Source: Komagataeibacter melomenusus
Lineage (GTDB): Bacteria; Pseudomonadota; Alphaproteobacteria; Acetobacterales; Acetobacteraceae
Direction of reading: 5' to 3'
Assembly (NCBI RefSeq): GCF_013155395.1
Contig: NZ_JABJWC010000041.1
Location: forward strand, 1 to 33,873
DNA length: 33,873 bases
Both the position numbers and the translations under genes were made by a program. Below the pieces are notes generated by a model. It saw nothing but the letters and a program-made list of their open reading frames with translations. It was not told the DNA's origin and ran no database searches. Of this stretch, positions 8,709 through 17,860 are shown in pieces. Positions within the stretch are counted from its first letter, which is position 1; each line of letters starts with the position of its first letter.

Positions 8709-9470
8709 ATGACTAAGGAGGACGATCAGGTCTTGTCCGGGTCAGATCATCCGGTCGCAGGCGCTGCGTGCCTGCCCGAGCATGTTGCCATCATCATGGA
8801 TGGCAACGGGCGCTGGGCTAATACGCGGGGGCTGCCGCTGCTTGCGGGGCATCGCGCCGGGGCCGAGGCGGTGCAGCGCACCGTTACGGTCGCCATCAAG
8901 CGTGGCGTGAAGTGGCTCACGCTTTATGCCTTTTCATCTGAAAACTGGCGGCGGACGCCCGGCGAGGTCGCTGACCTGACCGGGCTGCTGCGCTTTTACC
9001 TGCGCCACAAGGTGGCCGAACTCTCGCGTGAAGGGGTGCGGCTGCGCATCATCGGCGACCTGACGCGCTTCCCCCCCGACATCCAGGAAGAAGCCCGGCG
9101 CGCCGAGCAGGTGACCATGGGCAATGACCGGCTGGTTCTGGTGCTTGCGCTTTCCTATGGCGGGCGAGCGGATATCGTGCAGGCGGCGGCCCGGATGGCG
9201 CAGGCCGTGGCGCGGGGCGATATCGCGGCGGACGAGATCGACGAATCCCTCTTTGCCAGCGCCCTGCTGACCGCAGGCATGCCGGACCCCGACCTTGTGG
9301 TGCGTACCAGCGGCGAGAGCAGGCTGTCGAATTTCCTGCTATGGCAGTCGGCTTATGCCGAACTGGTTTTCCTCGATACGCCCTGGCCGGATTTTGACGA
9401 AGCGCATTTCGATACCGTGCTCGAGATCTATTCGCGGCGTGAAAGGCGATTCGGTGCAAGACCGGCGTGA
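8709..9470 (+). CDS. uppS: Isoprenyl transferase (undecaprenyl diphosphate synthase)
   Basis: The cis-prenyltransferase builds undecaprenyl diphosphate, the lipid carrier for peptidoglycan and other envelope sugars. The pyrophosphate/Mg site Asp31 lies in IIMDGNGRWA; LYAFSSENWRR and the C-terminal DLVVRTSGESRLSNFLLWQSAY motif are diagnostic. Length is 253 residues from ATG 8709. That ATG lacks an upstream ribosome site, while a strong AAGGAGG (8715-8721) sits just inside the frame and 11 bases before an in-frame TTG at 8733, so the true start may be TTG 8733 (245 residues). It overlaps cdsA by 17 bases. Confidence 0.95.
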   Translation: MTKEDDQVLSGSDHPVAGAACLPEHVAIIMDGNGRWANTRGLPLLAGHRAGAEAVQRTVTVAIKRGVKWLTLYAFSSENWRRTPGEVADLTGLLRFYLRHKVAELSREGVRLRIIGDLTRFPPDIQEEARRAEQVTMGNDRLVLVLALSYGGRADIVQAAARMAQAVARGDIAADEIDESLFASALLTAGMPDPDLVVRTSGESRLSNFLLWQSAYAELVFLDTPWPDFDEAHFDTVLEIYSRRERRFGARPA

Positions 9471-10299
9471 AGCGGCGGCGGCTTCTGGCGCGCCTGTAAA
9501 ATCCGGCAACTGGAAGGACCTGCGTGCGCGCCTTGTGTCGGCTGCGGTGCTGATACCGTGCGCCGGGCTGTGCGTGTGGTATGGCGGCCTGCTTTATGGC
9601 GCGATGATCGTGCTGGCCATGGCGGGCATGGCGGCCGAGTGGGCGCGGATGTTCGGCTTCGGGCTTGAGACGCGGCGCGGGCAGTTATGCATGGCGTGGG
9701 CTGCGTGCACCGGCATTGCCGCCGTGGCCGGCCACTGGAGCGGCGCGCTGCTGGTCATGGCGGCGGGGCTCGTGCTTGGCCCGGCACTCGGGGCGGGGCA
9801 GGTGGCCATTGGCTGTGCCGGGCTGTCGCTGCTGTGGCTGCGCGCCATGAGCGATCCGGGAGCGGGCGTGGTGCTGTTTGTCGTGTCCTGCGTGGCGCTG
9901 AGCGATACCGGGGCGTACATGACGGGCCGCCTGTTTGGCGGGCCCAAGCTGGCGCCGCGCATTTCACCGGCCAAGACGTGGTCCGGCTCCATCGGCGGGC
10001 TTGCGTGCGCGGTGCTGGGCGGCATGCTGATTGCAAGCCTCATGCCTGCGGCCCAGCCGGGCGTGCTGTGGCGTGGGGCGGTGTTTGGCGGTGTGATCGC
10101 CCTTGCGGCCCAGGTGGGTGACCTGGCGGAAAGCGCGCTCAAGCGCGCGCGCGGCGTAAAGGATTCGGGCACCATCCTGCCCGGCCACGGTGGCCTGCTC
10201 GACCGTTTTGACGGGCTGCTGGTCGCGGCCCCCATGGCGGCCCTGCTGTCTTTGGGGGCGGCGGGGCGGGCGGCTTTCTGGTATGTGGGCCAGCACTGA
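9454..10299 (+). CDS. cdsA: Phosphatidate cytidylyltransferase (CDP-diglyceride synthase)
   Basis: The 281-residue integral membrane enzyme makes CDP-diacylglycerol from CTP and phosphatidic acid, the branch point of phospholipid synthesis. Several hydrophobic helices cover residues 25 onward, and the family signature SALKRARGVKDSGTILPGHGGLLDRFDG is near the C-terminus, with SDTGAYMTGRLFGGPKLAPRISPAKTW before it. I choose GTG 9454, placed 7 bases after AAAGGCG and overlapping the uppS end by 17 bases; GTG 9439 is an alternative. The long frame that opens earlier, inside uppS, is not coding there. Confidence 0.93.
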   Translation: MQDRREAAAASGAPVKSGNWKDLRARLVSAAVLIPCAGLCVWYGGLLYGAMIVLAMAGMAAEWARMFGFGLETRRGQLCMAWAACTGIAAVAGHWSGALLVMAAGLVLGPALGAGQVAIGCAGLSLLWLRAMSDPGAGVVLFVVSCVALSDTGAYMTGRLFGGPKLAPRISPAKTWSGSIGGLACAVLGGMLIASLMPAAQPGVLWRGAVFGGVIALAAQVGDLAESALKRARGVKDSGTILPGHGGLLDRFDGLLVAAPMAALLSLGAAGRAAFWYVGQH

Positions 10300-10343
10300 A
10301 GCCATGATCCCGGCCATGGGACGTTTTGGGGAATAAGGTTGCA

Positions 10344-11501
10344 ATGAAGACAGTTTCCGTTCTGGGCAGTACGGGCAGCATCGGCTGCTCCACGGTGGAC
10401 CTGCTGCTGCAGGCACCCGGGCAGTTCAGCACCGGCGCGCTGGTGGGCGGGCGCAACGTGGCCAGGCTGGCCGAGCAGGCCCGCGCGCTGCGTGCCCGCC
10501 GCGCGGTCATTGCTGATGAAAGCCTGCTGCCGGAACTCGAAACCCTGCTGGCTGGCACCGGAATCGAAACCGGCGGTGGCCGCAGGGCCGTGATCGAGGC
10601 GGCCAGCCTGCCGGTTGACTGGACCATGGCGGCCATTACGGGGGCGACGGGCCTCGAGCCCACGCTGGCGGCGGTGAAGAACGGCAATGCCGTGGCCCTT
10701 GCCAACAAGGAGGCGCTGGTCTGCGCGGGCGATGTCATGCTCAAGGCGGTGGCGGATGCGGGGGCTGTGCTGCTGCCGGTCGATTCCGAGCATAACGCCG
10801 TGTTCCAGTCCATGGCCGACAAGCAGGCCGATGAGGTCGAGCAGATCATTCTCACCGCATCGGGCGGCCCGTTTCGCCGCGCAACGCTTGAGGAGATGGA
10901 AAAGGCCCCGCTCGAGGCGGCGCTGAAGCACCCGACCTGGAGCATGGGGGCCAAGATTACCATCGATTCCGCCACCATGTTCAACAAGGGGCTGGAACTG
11001 ATCGAGGCCGCCCGCCTGTTCAACGTGACCGAGGACAAGCTCGGCGTGGTCGTGCATCCGCAGTCGGTCGTCCATGGCATGGTGCAGTACACCGATGGCT
11101 CCATCGTGGCCCAGCTCGGCTCGGCCGACATGCGCATTCCCATCGCTCACACGCTGGCCTGGCCCAGGCGCATGCCCACCAACTCGCCCCGGCTCGACCT
11201 TGCGGCGCTGGCGCGGCTTGATTTTGAAGCACCTGATGAAGTCCGCTTCCCCGCGCTGCGCCTTGCGCGCGAATCCCTGCGCGTGGGCGGGGCCATGCCT
11301 GCCCTCCTGTCCGGGGCGAATGAAATTGCGGTCGAGGCCTTCCTCAAGCGCGAAATCGGCTTTCTCGATATTGCCCGCATCGTCGAGGACGTGATGCAGT
11401 CCATCGGCCCGCAGCGCGCGGATACGCTGGAGGAAGTCCTGCACTGGGATGGCGAGGCCCGTCGCGTCGCCCGCCTGCGCACCGCTGCCCGCGCGGCCTG
11501 A
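10344..11501 (+). CDS. dxr: 1-deoxy-D-xylulose 5-phosphate reductoisomerase
   Basis: The 385-residue cytosolic enzyme turns DXP into 2-C-methyl-D-erythritol 4-phosphate, using NADPH, in the non-mevalonate isoprenoid pathway. The N-terminal nucleotide motif is VSVLGSTGSIG; ALANKEALVCAG and LPVDSEHNAVFQ contain metal and substrate residues, and MGAKITIDSATMFNKGLELIEA is the central signature. Length fits. ATG 10344 lies 5 bases after AAGG (10335-10338). Being beside uppS, it links isoprenoid supply to carrier lipid formation. Confidence 0.97.
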   Translation: MKTVSVLGSTGSIGCSTVDLLLQAPGQFSTGALVGGRNVARLAEQARALRARRAVIADESLLPELETLLAGTGIETGGGRRAVIEAASLPVDWTMAAITGATGLEPTLAAVKNGNAVALANKEALVCAGDVMLKAVADAGAVLLPVDSEHNAVFQSMADKQADEVEQIILTASGGPFRRATLEEMEKAPLEAALKHPTWSMGAKITIDSATMFNKGLELIEAARLFNVTEDKLGVVVHPQSVVHGMVQYTDGSIVAQLGSADMRIPIAHTLAWPRRMPTNSPRLDLAALARLDFEAPDEVRFPALRLARESLRVGGAMPALLSGANEIAVEAFLKREIGFLDIARIVEDVMQSIGPQRADTLEEVLHWDGEARRVARLRTAARAA

Positions 11502-11549
11502 TGTGATTGTGGATGGTCACGGCGGCCATCGGGGGATAGCTTAGCATTC

Positions 11550-12659
11550 ATGCATGATCTGATCCGGACCCTTCTGGCGTTCTCCTTTGTGTTGGGAGTG
11601 CTGGTCTTCATCCACGAACTTGGTCACTATCTGGCCGCCCGCTGGCGTGGCGTGCATGTCGAGGTGTTTTCGATCGGATTCGGCCGCCCGCTGCTGCGCT
11701 GGCATGACAGCGTGGGCACGGAATGGCGGCTGTGCCCTGTGCCGCTTGGTGGCTATGTGCGCCCGCACGGATTCGAAGGGCCGGAAGACGCGACCGAGGA
11801 ACAGAAAGCCGCCTGGCAGCCCGGCCGCACCTTCCATGACAAGCCGGTGGGCTCGCGGGCCATCGTGATCCTGGCGGGGCCGGTCTTCAATTTCCTGCTC
11901 GCCATCGTGCTCTTTACCGGCCTCTATGCCACGACGGGCCAGCCCCACCTGCTCACGCAGGTTGATACGGTGGCGCCGGGCAGCGCCGCCGCTGTGGCCG
12001 GGGTGCAGAAGGGCGATGTGATCATGAGCGTGGGCGACCATGTGGTCCATGACGTGACCGACCTGCACGACTTCGTGGCCGCCCGGCCGGGCCTGGATAC
12101 CACGCTGGGTATTCACCGCACGGGGGGCGACAGCACGCTGCCCGTCCATATCGGCAGCGTTACGGAAAAGGGCGGCAAGTCCTACGGCCAGCTTGGCGTG
12201 GTCTTCGCGGTTACGATCGACAAGCCGCAATCCGTGCCGCATGCCTTTGTCTCGGCCGTGAAGGAAACGTGGAACGTCTCGGTCCAGACGCTTTACGGGC
12301 TGTGGCAGATGGTCACCGGCAAGCACACCGCCTCGGATATCGGCGGTCCCCTGCGCATTGCCCAGATGTCGGGGCAGGTGGCGCAGTACGGGGTTGCGAG
12401 CCTCGTTTCCTTCATGGCGCTGCTGTCGATCAACCTCGGGCTGATCAACCTGTTCCCGGTGCCGATTCTTGATGGCGGGCGACTGGTATTTTATATTTTT
12501 GAGGCTATTCTGGGGCGACCGGTCTCGCGCCGGGTGCAGGAGGTCAGCTTCCAGGTTGGCTTCGCCCTTATTGCCGGGCTGTTCCTGTTTTCGACATTTA
12601 ACGATCTGTCACATTTTGGGCTGTTTCAGTGGCTCGCCTCGCGCGCTGGACACGGGTAA
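11550..12659 (+). CDS. rseP: Site-2 metalloprotease RseP
   Basis: The 369-residue intramembrane zinc protease cuts membrane-bound anti-sigma factors and leftover signal peptides. The zinc motif HELGH (His22, Glu23, His26) lies in the first helix; GGYVRPHG is the conserved loop; a PDZ domain covers about residues 125-205 (VAPGSAAAVAGVQKGDVIMSVG); and LINLFPVPILDGGRL near residue 297 holds the third ligand motif NxxPxPxLDGG. A last hydrophobic helix ends the protein. There appears to be one PDZ domain, against two in E. coli RseP, as common in alphaproteobacteria. It precedes bamA by 150 bases. Confidence 0.95.
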   Translation: MHDLIRTLLAFSFVLGVLVFIHELGHYLAARWRGVHVEVFSIGFGRPLLRWHDSVGTEWRLCPVPLGGYVRPHGFEGPEDATEEQKAAWQPGRTFHDKPVGSRAIVILAGPVFNFLLAIVLFTGLYATTGQPHLLTQVDTVAPGSAAAVAGVQKGDVIMSVGDHVVHDVTDLHDFVAARPGLDTTLGIHRTGGDSTLPVHIGSVTEKGGKSYGQLGVVFAVTIDKPQSVPHAFVSAVKETWNVSVQTLYGLWQMVTGKHTASDIGGPLRIAQMSGQVAQYGVASLVSFMALLSINLGLINLFPVPILDGGRLVFYIFEAILGRPVSRRVQEVSFQVGFALIAGLFLFSTFNDLSHFGLFQWLASRAGHG

Positions 12660-12809
12660 GGTGCACTGAGTGATACAAGTGCTTGCACAGTGTGGTGTAT
12701 ATCGGATAGGTGCGCCACCAAGGCTGATACATGACAGGAAGGGAGCCGGCCCTCCATCCGGTCTTAATGCATGGCTGATCCGCATGCCGAGTGGTGAGGA
12801 ATAGCGATA

Positions 12810-15269
12810 TTGTCGAGTAAACGTTCAGCGCTGCTTGCGTCTGTCTGCGTTGTGCCGCTGTTCTGGACCGCTGGCGCCTACGCACAGGATGAAGCGGCAC
12901 AGAACACGCCATTCGGCGGAGAGATGGCCCCCGGCGGCGCGCAGGAAGCGCAGGCGCCGCAGGTCGAGGCGATCAAGCCCCCCCCGCTGGAGGACCCGAT
13001 CGAGGCAGTCGACATCAAGGGCAACAGCCGGATCGAGACCAGCACCATCCTGTCCTACATGGTCGTGCAGCCCGGTGACCGGTTCAATCAGGATCTGCTC
13101 GACCGTTCGCTCAAGACTCTCTATGCCACCGGCCTGTTCCATGATGTCACGCTCAAGCGCGTGGGCAACGTGCTTGAAGTGCATGTGGTCGAGAACCCGA
13201 TCGTCAACCGCATCGTGTTCGAGGGCAATCACGCCGCCAAGGACGAGGACCTCACCAAGGTCATATCGCTGCGTCCGCGCGCGGTCTATTCGCCACAGGG
13301 CATCTCGACCGACCGGCAGAAGATTCTGGGCGTCTATGCCGAAAAGGCGCGCTATGCCGCGACCGTCACGCCCCAGATCATCCGCCTCGCGCATAACCGG
13401 GTGGATGTGATCTTCCATATCAACGAAGCGCAGAAGACCCTGATCAAGAAGGTCACGTTCGTTGGTAACAAGTCGTTCAGCAGCGCGCAGCTTGCGGGCA
13501 TCGTCTCGTCGAAGGAGACGGCGTGGTATCGATTCTTCGCCTCGAGCGACCAGTACAATCCCGAGCGCATCAAATATGACGCCGAACTGCTGCATCGCTT
13601 CTACCTGAAGAACGGCTTTGTCGATTTCCAGGTCAAGAACGCCACGGGCGAACTCTCGCCCGACCGCAAGAGCTTCTACATCACCTATACGATGGAAGAA
13701 GGCCCGCGCTACCGCCTGAACAAGATGAGCGTGCAGTCCTCGCTGCGGCATGTCTCGGCGGATTCGATGAAGAAGTACATCTCGCTCTTCCATGGGCAGT
13801 GGTACGATGGCAGCGCGATCCAGCATAACGCGACCAACATGCAGGAACTGCTGCAGGGCAAGGGCTATCCCTTCGCCATGGTGCACCCCGAGATTGCCCG
13901 CAACCCCGAAAAGCGCACCGTCAACCTGCTGTTCGACATTACCGAAGGGCCGCGGATGTATGTCGAGCGCATCGACATCAACGGCAACACCATTACCGAG
14001 GACAAGGTGATCCGCCGCCAGTTGCCCATGGCCGAAGGCGACCCGTACACCCCGCTCGACCGCAAATATTCCAAGATGATCCTGGAAGACCTCGGCTTCT
14101 TCAAGACCGTGTCGATCGACCAGACCCCCGGTTCCGCGCCGGACAAGGTCAACATCTCGGCCGACGTGGTGGAAAAGCCCACCGGCGAGTTCTCGCTCGG
14201 CGGTGGTTATTCGACCGATGCCGGCGTGCTCGGCAACCTTGGCCTCAAGCAGCATAACCTGCTCGGCACCGGCATCGATGCCGGCTTTACCGGCACGGCC
14301 GCGTATTATGAAGACCAGGCCGACATCTCGCTGACCGACCCGTATTTCCTCAACCGCAACCTTGTGGCCGGTATCGATATCTTCGGCATGCAGAACCATT
14401 ACATGACCTATCAGAGCTACTCTGAAGGCCGGTATGGCATCACGCTGCGCATGGGCTATTCGTACAACAACCACCTGTCGCAGTCGTGGAACTATACGCT
14501 GACCGACCGGCAGGTGGACGATACATGGTCGGATTCGTCGTATTACGTGCAGGATCAGTCCGGCTGGTCGCTGCTGTCGCAGCTGAGCACCACACTGACA
14601 TACGATACACGCGACCGGCGACAGCAGCCGCATAAAGGTTTCGTGGTACGCGTGGGTGGCGATTTTGCGGGTATCGGCGGCAACGAGCGTTACCTGCGTG
14701 GCAAGGTTGACGCCGCCTACTATATTCCGCTCGACAGCCTCATGGGCAACCATGACTGGACCGTCAGCTTCCGGGGCGGCGCGGGTGACATCATGAACTG
14801 GGGCGGCGGCCGCAGCGACATCATCGACAACTTCTATCTGGGTGGTAACTCGCTGCGCGGGTTCATGGATGGTGGCGTCGGGCCGCGAAGCTACGCCATT
14901 CCCGCGCGTGATGGATATCCCATGCATTCGCAGCAGGACTTCCTGGGCGGGCGGTTCATGTACACGGCCTCGGCGCAGGTGGACTTCCCCATTCCGTTTG
15001 CTTCGGCCATGGGCATCAAGGGGCGTTACTTCGTGGATATGGGTGGCCTGGATGGCCTGCGCGTGCGCCGCCGCTACACGTCGATGAAGGACTGGCCGAA
15101 ATATACCCCGGTCTATGACGATACGCTGACACCTGTTGTCTCGACAGGCGTGGGCATTGCGTGGAAGAGTCCGTTCGGTCTCGTGAATATCGATCTGGGT
15201 GTTCCCCTGCACAAGGGAACCAATGACAGGACCCAGCTGCTCCGCTTCGGCTTCGGCCAACAATTCTGA
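12810..15269 (+). CDS. bamA: Outer membrane protein assembly factor BamA
   Basis: The 819-residue outer-membrane protein is the core of the BAM complex that inserts beta-barrel proteins. A signal peptide (residues 1-25, cut likely after AYA) is followed by five POTRA repeats (about 45-440; e.g. VDIKGNSRIETSTILSYM, IVFEGNHAAKDEDLTKVISL, VTFVGNKSFSSAQLAGIV) and a barrel from about 450. The barrel has the loop-6 motif GGNSLRGF and ends in aromatic FGFGQQF, the expected C-terminal signal. The start is TTG at 12810 behind GAGGA (12796-12800); no better start fits the signal peptide. skp follows within 7 bases. Confidence 0.97.
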   Translation: MSSKRSALLASVCVVPLFWTAGAYAQDEAAQNTPFGGEMAPGGAQEAQAPQVEAIKPPPLEDPIEAVDIKGNSRIETSTILSYMVVQPGDRFNQDLLDRSLKTLYATGLFHDVTLKRVGNVLEVHVVENPIVNRIVFEGNHAAKDEDLTKVISLRPRAVYSPQGISTDRQKILGVYAEKARYAATVTPQIIRLAHNRVDVIFHINEAQKTLIKKVTFVGNKSFSSAQLAGIVSSKETAWYRFFASSDQYNPERIKYDAELLHRFYLKNGFVDFQVKNATGELSPDRKSFYITYTMEEGPRYRLNKMSVQSSLRHVSADSMKKYISLFHGQWYDGSAIQHNATNMQELLQGKGYPFAMVHPEIARNPEKRTVNLLFDITEGPRMYVERIDINGNTITEDKVIRRQLPMAEGDPYTPLDRKYSKMILEDLGFFKTVSIDQTPGSAPDKVNISADVVEKPTGEFSLGGGYSTDAGVLGNLGLKQHNLLGTGIDAGFTGTAAYYEDQADISLTDPYFLNRNLVAGIDIFGMQNHYMTYQSYSEGRYGITLRMGYSYNNHLSQSWNYTLTDRQVDDTWSDSSYYVQDQSGWSLLSQLSTTLTYDTRDRRQQPHKGFVVRVGGDFAGIGGNERYLRGKVDAAYYIPLDSLMGNHDWTVSFRGGAGDIMNWGGGRSDIIDNFYLGGNSLRGFMDGGVGPRSYAIPARDGYPMHSQQDFLGGRFMYTASAQVDFPIPFASAMGIKGRYFVDMGGLDGLRVRRRYTSMKDWPKYTPVYDDTLTPVVSTGVGIAWKSPFGLVNIDLGVPLHKGTNDRTQLLRFGFGQQF

Positions 15270-15276
15270 GGTGATA

Positions 15277-16128
15277 ATGTTGCGTAAATCCGGCATCCGT
15301 CTGCTTGCCGCAACCGCTCTGCTCGGGTGGGGATATCAGGCCGTATCAAGTGCGCATGCGCAGGGAACCGGCGGCAATGCCGGGTGGTTCGTGCCCAAGG
15401 CCGCGCAGCCCGCAGCCCATGCCCCCCAGCATGAGGCAGCACCCCCCATGCCGCTCGCCGCCGCCCCGGCCGATACCGAGGAAGCGCAGTCCCAGAACCC
15501 GCCGATCCTGCCCCTGCCGCCCGTGCCCAAGGCGCCCGACGTGCCCAAGAGCGCACCGCCGCCGGCACCCGTCATTGGCGTGATCAGCGTGCCGGAAGTG
15601 ATGCGCCTGTCCAGTGCGGCCCAGCAGGCCGAGCGCGTGCTCGGCGCCCGGCGCGACGACCTTGCCCGCGAGGCACAGAAGGAGCAGGCCGGCTGGCGCG
15701 ACGAGCAGCAGAAGCTGCAGGGCCAGGCCAAGACCATGTCGTCAGACCAGATCCAGGCCCAGGAGCGCAAGCTGCAGGAGCGGGTGATGGCGGCGCAGAA
15801 GGATTTCCGCAACCGCAACCGCGTGATCCAGGAAGCGGCCCAGGTGGCGCTGGGCCAGATCGAGCGTGAACTGGTCCAGATCATCCGGCAGGTGGCGGCC
15901 AGCCGCAGCATGAACCTCGTGCTGCACCGTGAGCAGGTGGCCCTGAGCCAGGAACCGCTTGATGTCACGCAGCAGGTAGCGACCCAGCTCAACGCGGTGT
16001 TGCCCACCGTCTTCATCCCCGCGGCGGATGCCGACCCCGAAGTACTGGCCAAGTCGGGCACCATGCCCACCACGGCCGATGCCGACAAGCCCGCTCCCGC
16101 CCCGGCGGCGGCACCCGCCAAGCATTAA
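15277..16128 (+). CDS. skp: OmpH/Skp family periplasmic chaperone with long Pro/Ala-rich linker
   Basis: The 283-residue protein has a signal peptide ([20 protein letters not shown]..., cut near HAQG). Residues about 30-100 are rich in Pro and Ala ([21 protein letters not shown]). A Skp-like core covers about 105-240: [10 protein letters not shown], then a charged coiled coil with many Gln/Glu/Arg, then [18 protein letters not shown] second Ala/Pro tail ends it. Skp trimers hold unfolded outer-membrane proteins on their way to BamA. The position right after bamA and before lpxD is the classic one. The linker is much longer than in E. coli Skp (161 residues). ATG 15277 has GAGGTG just upstream. 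Confidence 0.88.
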   Translation: MLRKSGIRLLAATALLGWGYQAVSSAHAQGTGGNAGWFVPKAAQPAAHAPQHEAAPPMPLAAAPADTEEAQSQNPPILPLPPVPKAPDVPKSAPPPAPVIGVISVPEVMRLSSAAQQAERVLGARRDDLAREAQKEQAGWRDEQQKLQGQAKTMSSDQIQAQERKLQERVMAAQKDFRNRNRVIQEAAQVALGQIERELVQIIRQVAASRSMNLVLHREQVALSQEPLDVTQQVATQLNAVLPTVFIPAADADPEVLAKSGTMPTTADADKPAPAPAAAPAKH

Positions 16129-16138
16129 GGTCCGTTTC

Positions 16139-17221
16139 ATGACAGTGACGCCGGATAACATCCCGGGCGATCCACGCTTCTTTGTCACGCAGGGGCCATT
16201 TGCGCTGGCTGAGCTGGCCCGGTGCAGCGGGGCCGAACTGCGCGCGGCCAGCGATGGCGGCGAGGCGCGCCGGTTTACCGGTATCGCCCCCCTGCAATCC
16301 GCCACGCGCGATCAGGTCAGCTTTCTTGATAACCGCCGTTACCTGCCCCTGCTTGAAGGCACGGGCGCAGGGGCCGTGATCGTCGCCCCCGCCTTTGCGG
16401 ACAAGGTGCCCGCGCATGCGGCGGTTCTGGTGTCACGCGCGCCCTACCAGGCCTGGGCGCGCATCGCCACGCTGTTCTATCCCGCGCCGCCGGTCACCCC
16501 CGGCATCCACCCCACCGCCGTGATCGGTGCGGGCTGCGAGATCGATCCCACCGCCGCCATTGGCGCGTTTGCCGTGCTTGGCGCGCGGGTGCGTGTGGGG
16601 GCGGGGGCGGATATCGGCACCCATGCCAGCATTGGCGCGGGGGTCGAGATCGGGGCGCGCTGCCGCATCGGCGCGCATGTCGCCATCTCGCACGCGCTGC
16701 TGGGCGAGCGGGTGACCCTGCTGCCCGGCGCGCGGATCGGGCAGGACGGGTTCGGATTTGCCGTCACGCCCGAAGGTTTCGAGAACGTGCCGCAGCTTGG
16801 CCGTGTCATCCTGGAGGACGGGGTGGAGATCGGCGCCAATTCCACGGTGGATCGCGGGTCGATCCGTGATACCGTGATCGGCGCGGGCTCGCGCCTCGAC
16901 AACCTGGTGCAGATTGGCCATAATGCACGGCTGGGGCGCTGCTGTATCGTGGTGTCCCAGGCGGGAATCTCCGGTTCCACCGAACTGGGTGATTTCGTGA
17001 CCGTCGCGGCGCAGGCCGGGCTGATCGGACACATCAAGATCGGTACCAAGGCCCGGATCGGGGCGCAGTGTGGTGTCATGTCCGACGTAGAGGCCGGTGC
17101 CGACGTGATCGGCAGTCCGGCGATGCCTTTCCGGGAGTTCTTCCGGAACGTGGCTTTCCTGCGTCGAATGGCCAAGAAAACGACGCAGGATGGCGGGGGC
17201 GAAAAGGCCGGCAAGGCCTGA
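16139..17221 (+). CDS. lpxD: UDP-3-O-(3-hydroxyacyl)glucosamine N-acyltransferase
   Basis: The 360-residue enzyme adds the second hydroxyacyl chain, from acyl-ACP, in lipid A synthesis. The N-terminal uridine-binding domain (about 15-110) includes [23 protein letters not shown]. From about 120 a left-handed beta helix of hexapeptide repeats follows ([20 protein letters not shown]). [11 protein letters not shown] and catalytic His261 in [11 protein letters not shown] are diagnostic. The C-terminal helix is present. It starts 10 bases after skp. The ATG at 16139 gives the proper domain start; the frame is open further back, inside skp, but only as a shadow. Confidence 0.96.
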   Translation: MTVTPDNIPGDPRFFVTQGPFALAELARCSGAELRAASDGGEARRFTGIAPLQSATRDQVSFLDNRRYLPLLEGTGAGAVIVAPAFADKVPAHAAVLVSRAPYQAWARIATLFYPAPPVTPGIHPTAVIGAGCEIDPTAAIGAFAVLGARVRVGAGADIGTHASIGAGVEIGARCRIGAHVAISHALLGERVTLLPGARIGQDGFGFAVTPEGFENVPQLGRVILEDGVEIGANSTVDRGSIRDTVIGAGSRLDNLVQIGHNARLGRCCIVVSQAGISGSTELGDFVTVAAQAGLIGHIKIGTKARIGAQCGVMSDVEAGADVIGSPAMPFREFFRNVAFLRRMAKKTTQDGGGEKAGKA

Positions 17222-17251
17222 TCGCCAGACGTCATCAGATATTCAACCGGT

Positions 17252-17290
17252 AGGAGGCGCCTGGCCCGCCTGGTGGCAGGTTCCCCTCCT
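17252..17290. other. Imperfect hairpin in the lpxD-fabZ gap
   Basis: AGGAGG (17252-17257) is complementary to CCTCCT (17285-17290), and inside it CCT/AGG and GCC/GGC can pair around CGCCTGGT. It is not followed by a T-run, so it does not look like a classic terminator. AGGAGG has no start codon at a usable distance, so it is not serving as a normal ribosome site. It may be an attenuation or processing structure; function unknown. Confidence 0.45.
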
Positions 17291-17304
17291 TACCGAACAA
17301 GTGG

Positions 17305-17799
17305 TTGGACGACGTGGATAAAGAAGTAGAGGCACTGCCGGCGGACGCAAAGCCCGCGACCCTGGAATCGATTGACATCATGCGGATCATGGAAGCGATT
17401 CCCCATCGCTATCCGTTCCTGCTGATTGATCGCATGGTCGATATCGTGCTGGGGCAGTCGGCGGTTGGCATCAAGAATGTCACGGTCAACGAGCCGCATT
17501 TCCAGGGGCATTTTCCTGCCCGCCCCGTCATGCCGGGCGTGCTCATCATCGAGGCGATGGCCCAGACGGCGGCAACCCTTGTGGTGCTGACGCTCGGGCA
17601 GGCCTTCGAGGGCAAGCTGGTCTATTTCATGACCATCGATGGCGCGAAGTTCCGCCGCCCCGTGGGGCCGGGCGACCAGCTGCACATTCATGTGGAGAAG
17701 GAACGCAGCCGCGCCAATGTCTGGAAGTTCAAGGGTATTGCGCGCGTTGATGGCGTGTCCGTTGCCGAGGCAACGTTCAGCGCCATGATTATGGGGTAA
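17305..17799 (+). CDS. fabZ: 3-hydroxyacyl-ACP dehydratase FabZ
   Basis: The hot-dog-fold enzyme dehydrates 3-hydroxyacyl-ACP in fatty acid elongation and balances flux between fatty acids and lipid A. Landmarks are [12 protein letters not shown], catalytic His69 in [13 protein letters not shown] and Glu83 in [10 protein letters not shown], then [12 protein letters not shown]. The start is unsure: TTG 17305 gives 164 residues, GTG 17314 gives 161, and ATG 17380 gives 139; none has a clear ribosome site, and the only strong one (AGGAGG, 17252) lies too far upstream in a hairpin. Lying between lpxD and lpxA is the usual order. Confidence 0.95.
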   Translation: MDDVDKEVEALPADAKPATLESIDIMRIMEAIPHRYPFLLIDRMVDIVLGQSAVGIKNVTVNEPHFQGHFPARPVMPGVLIIEAMAQTAATLVVLTLGQAFEGKLVYFMTIDGAKFRRPVGPGDQLHIHVEKERSRANVWKFKGIARVDGVSVAEATFSAMIMG

Positions 17800-17860
17800 T
17801 CCCGCAGGAAACGGACCGCTTGCGCGGCATCGGTGTCTGAAGTCATAGTTACTTGCGGGG

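Noticed and set aside
9594-11444. Minus-strand open frame opposite cdsA and dxr
   Set aside because: It spans two real plus-strand genes and has no protein-family features.
12683-12709. Possible promoter before bamA (TTGCAC with TATATC or GATAGG)
   Set aside because: Spacing to the better -10 is wrong (9 bases) and the correctly spaced one is a poor match; no sigmaE-like pattern was found.
12825-15296. Minus-strand open frame of 823 codons opposite bamA
   Set aside because: Compositional shadow of bamA with no recognisable domain or ribosome site.
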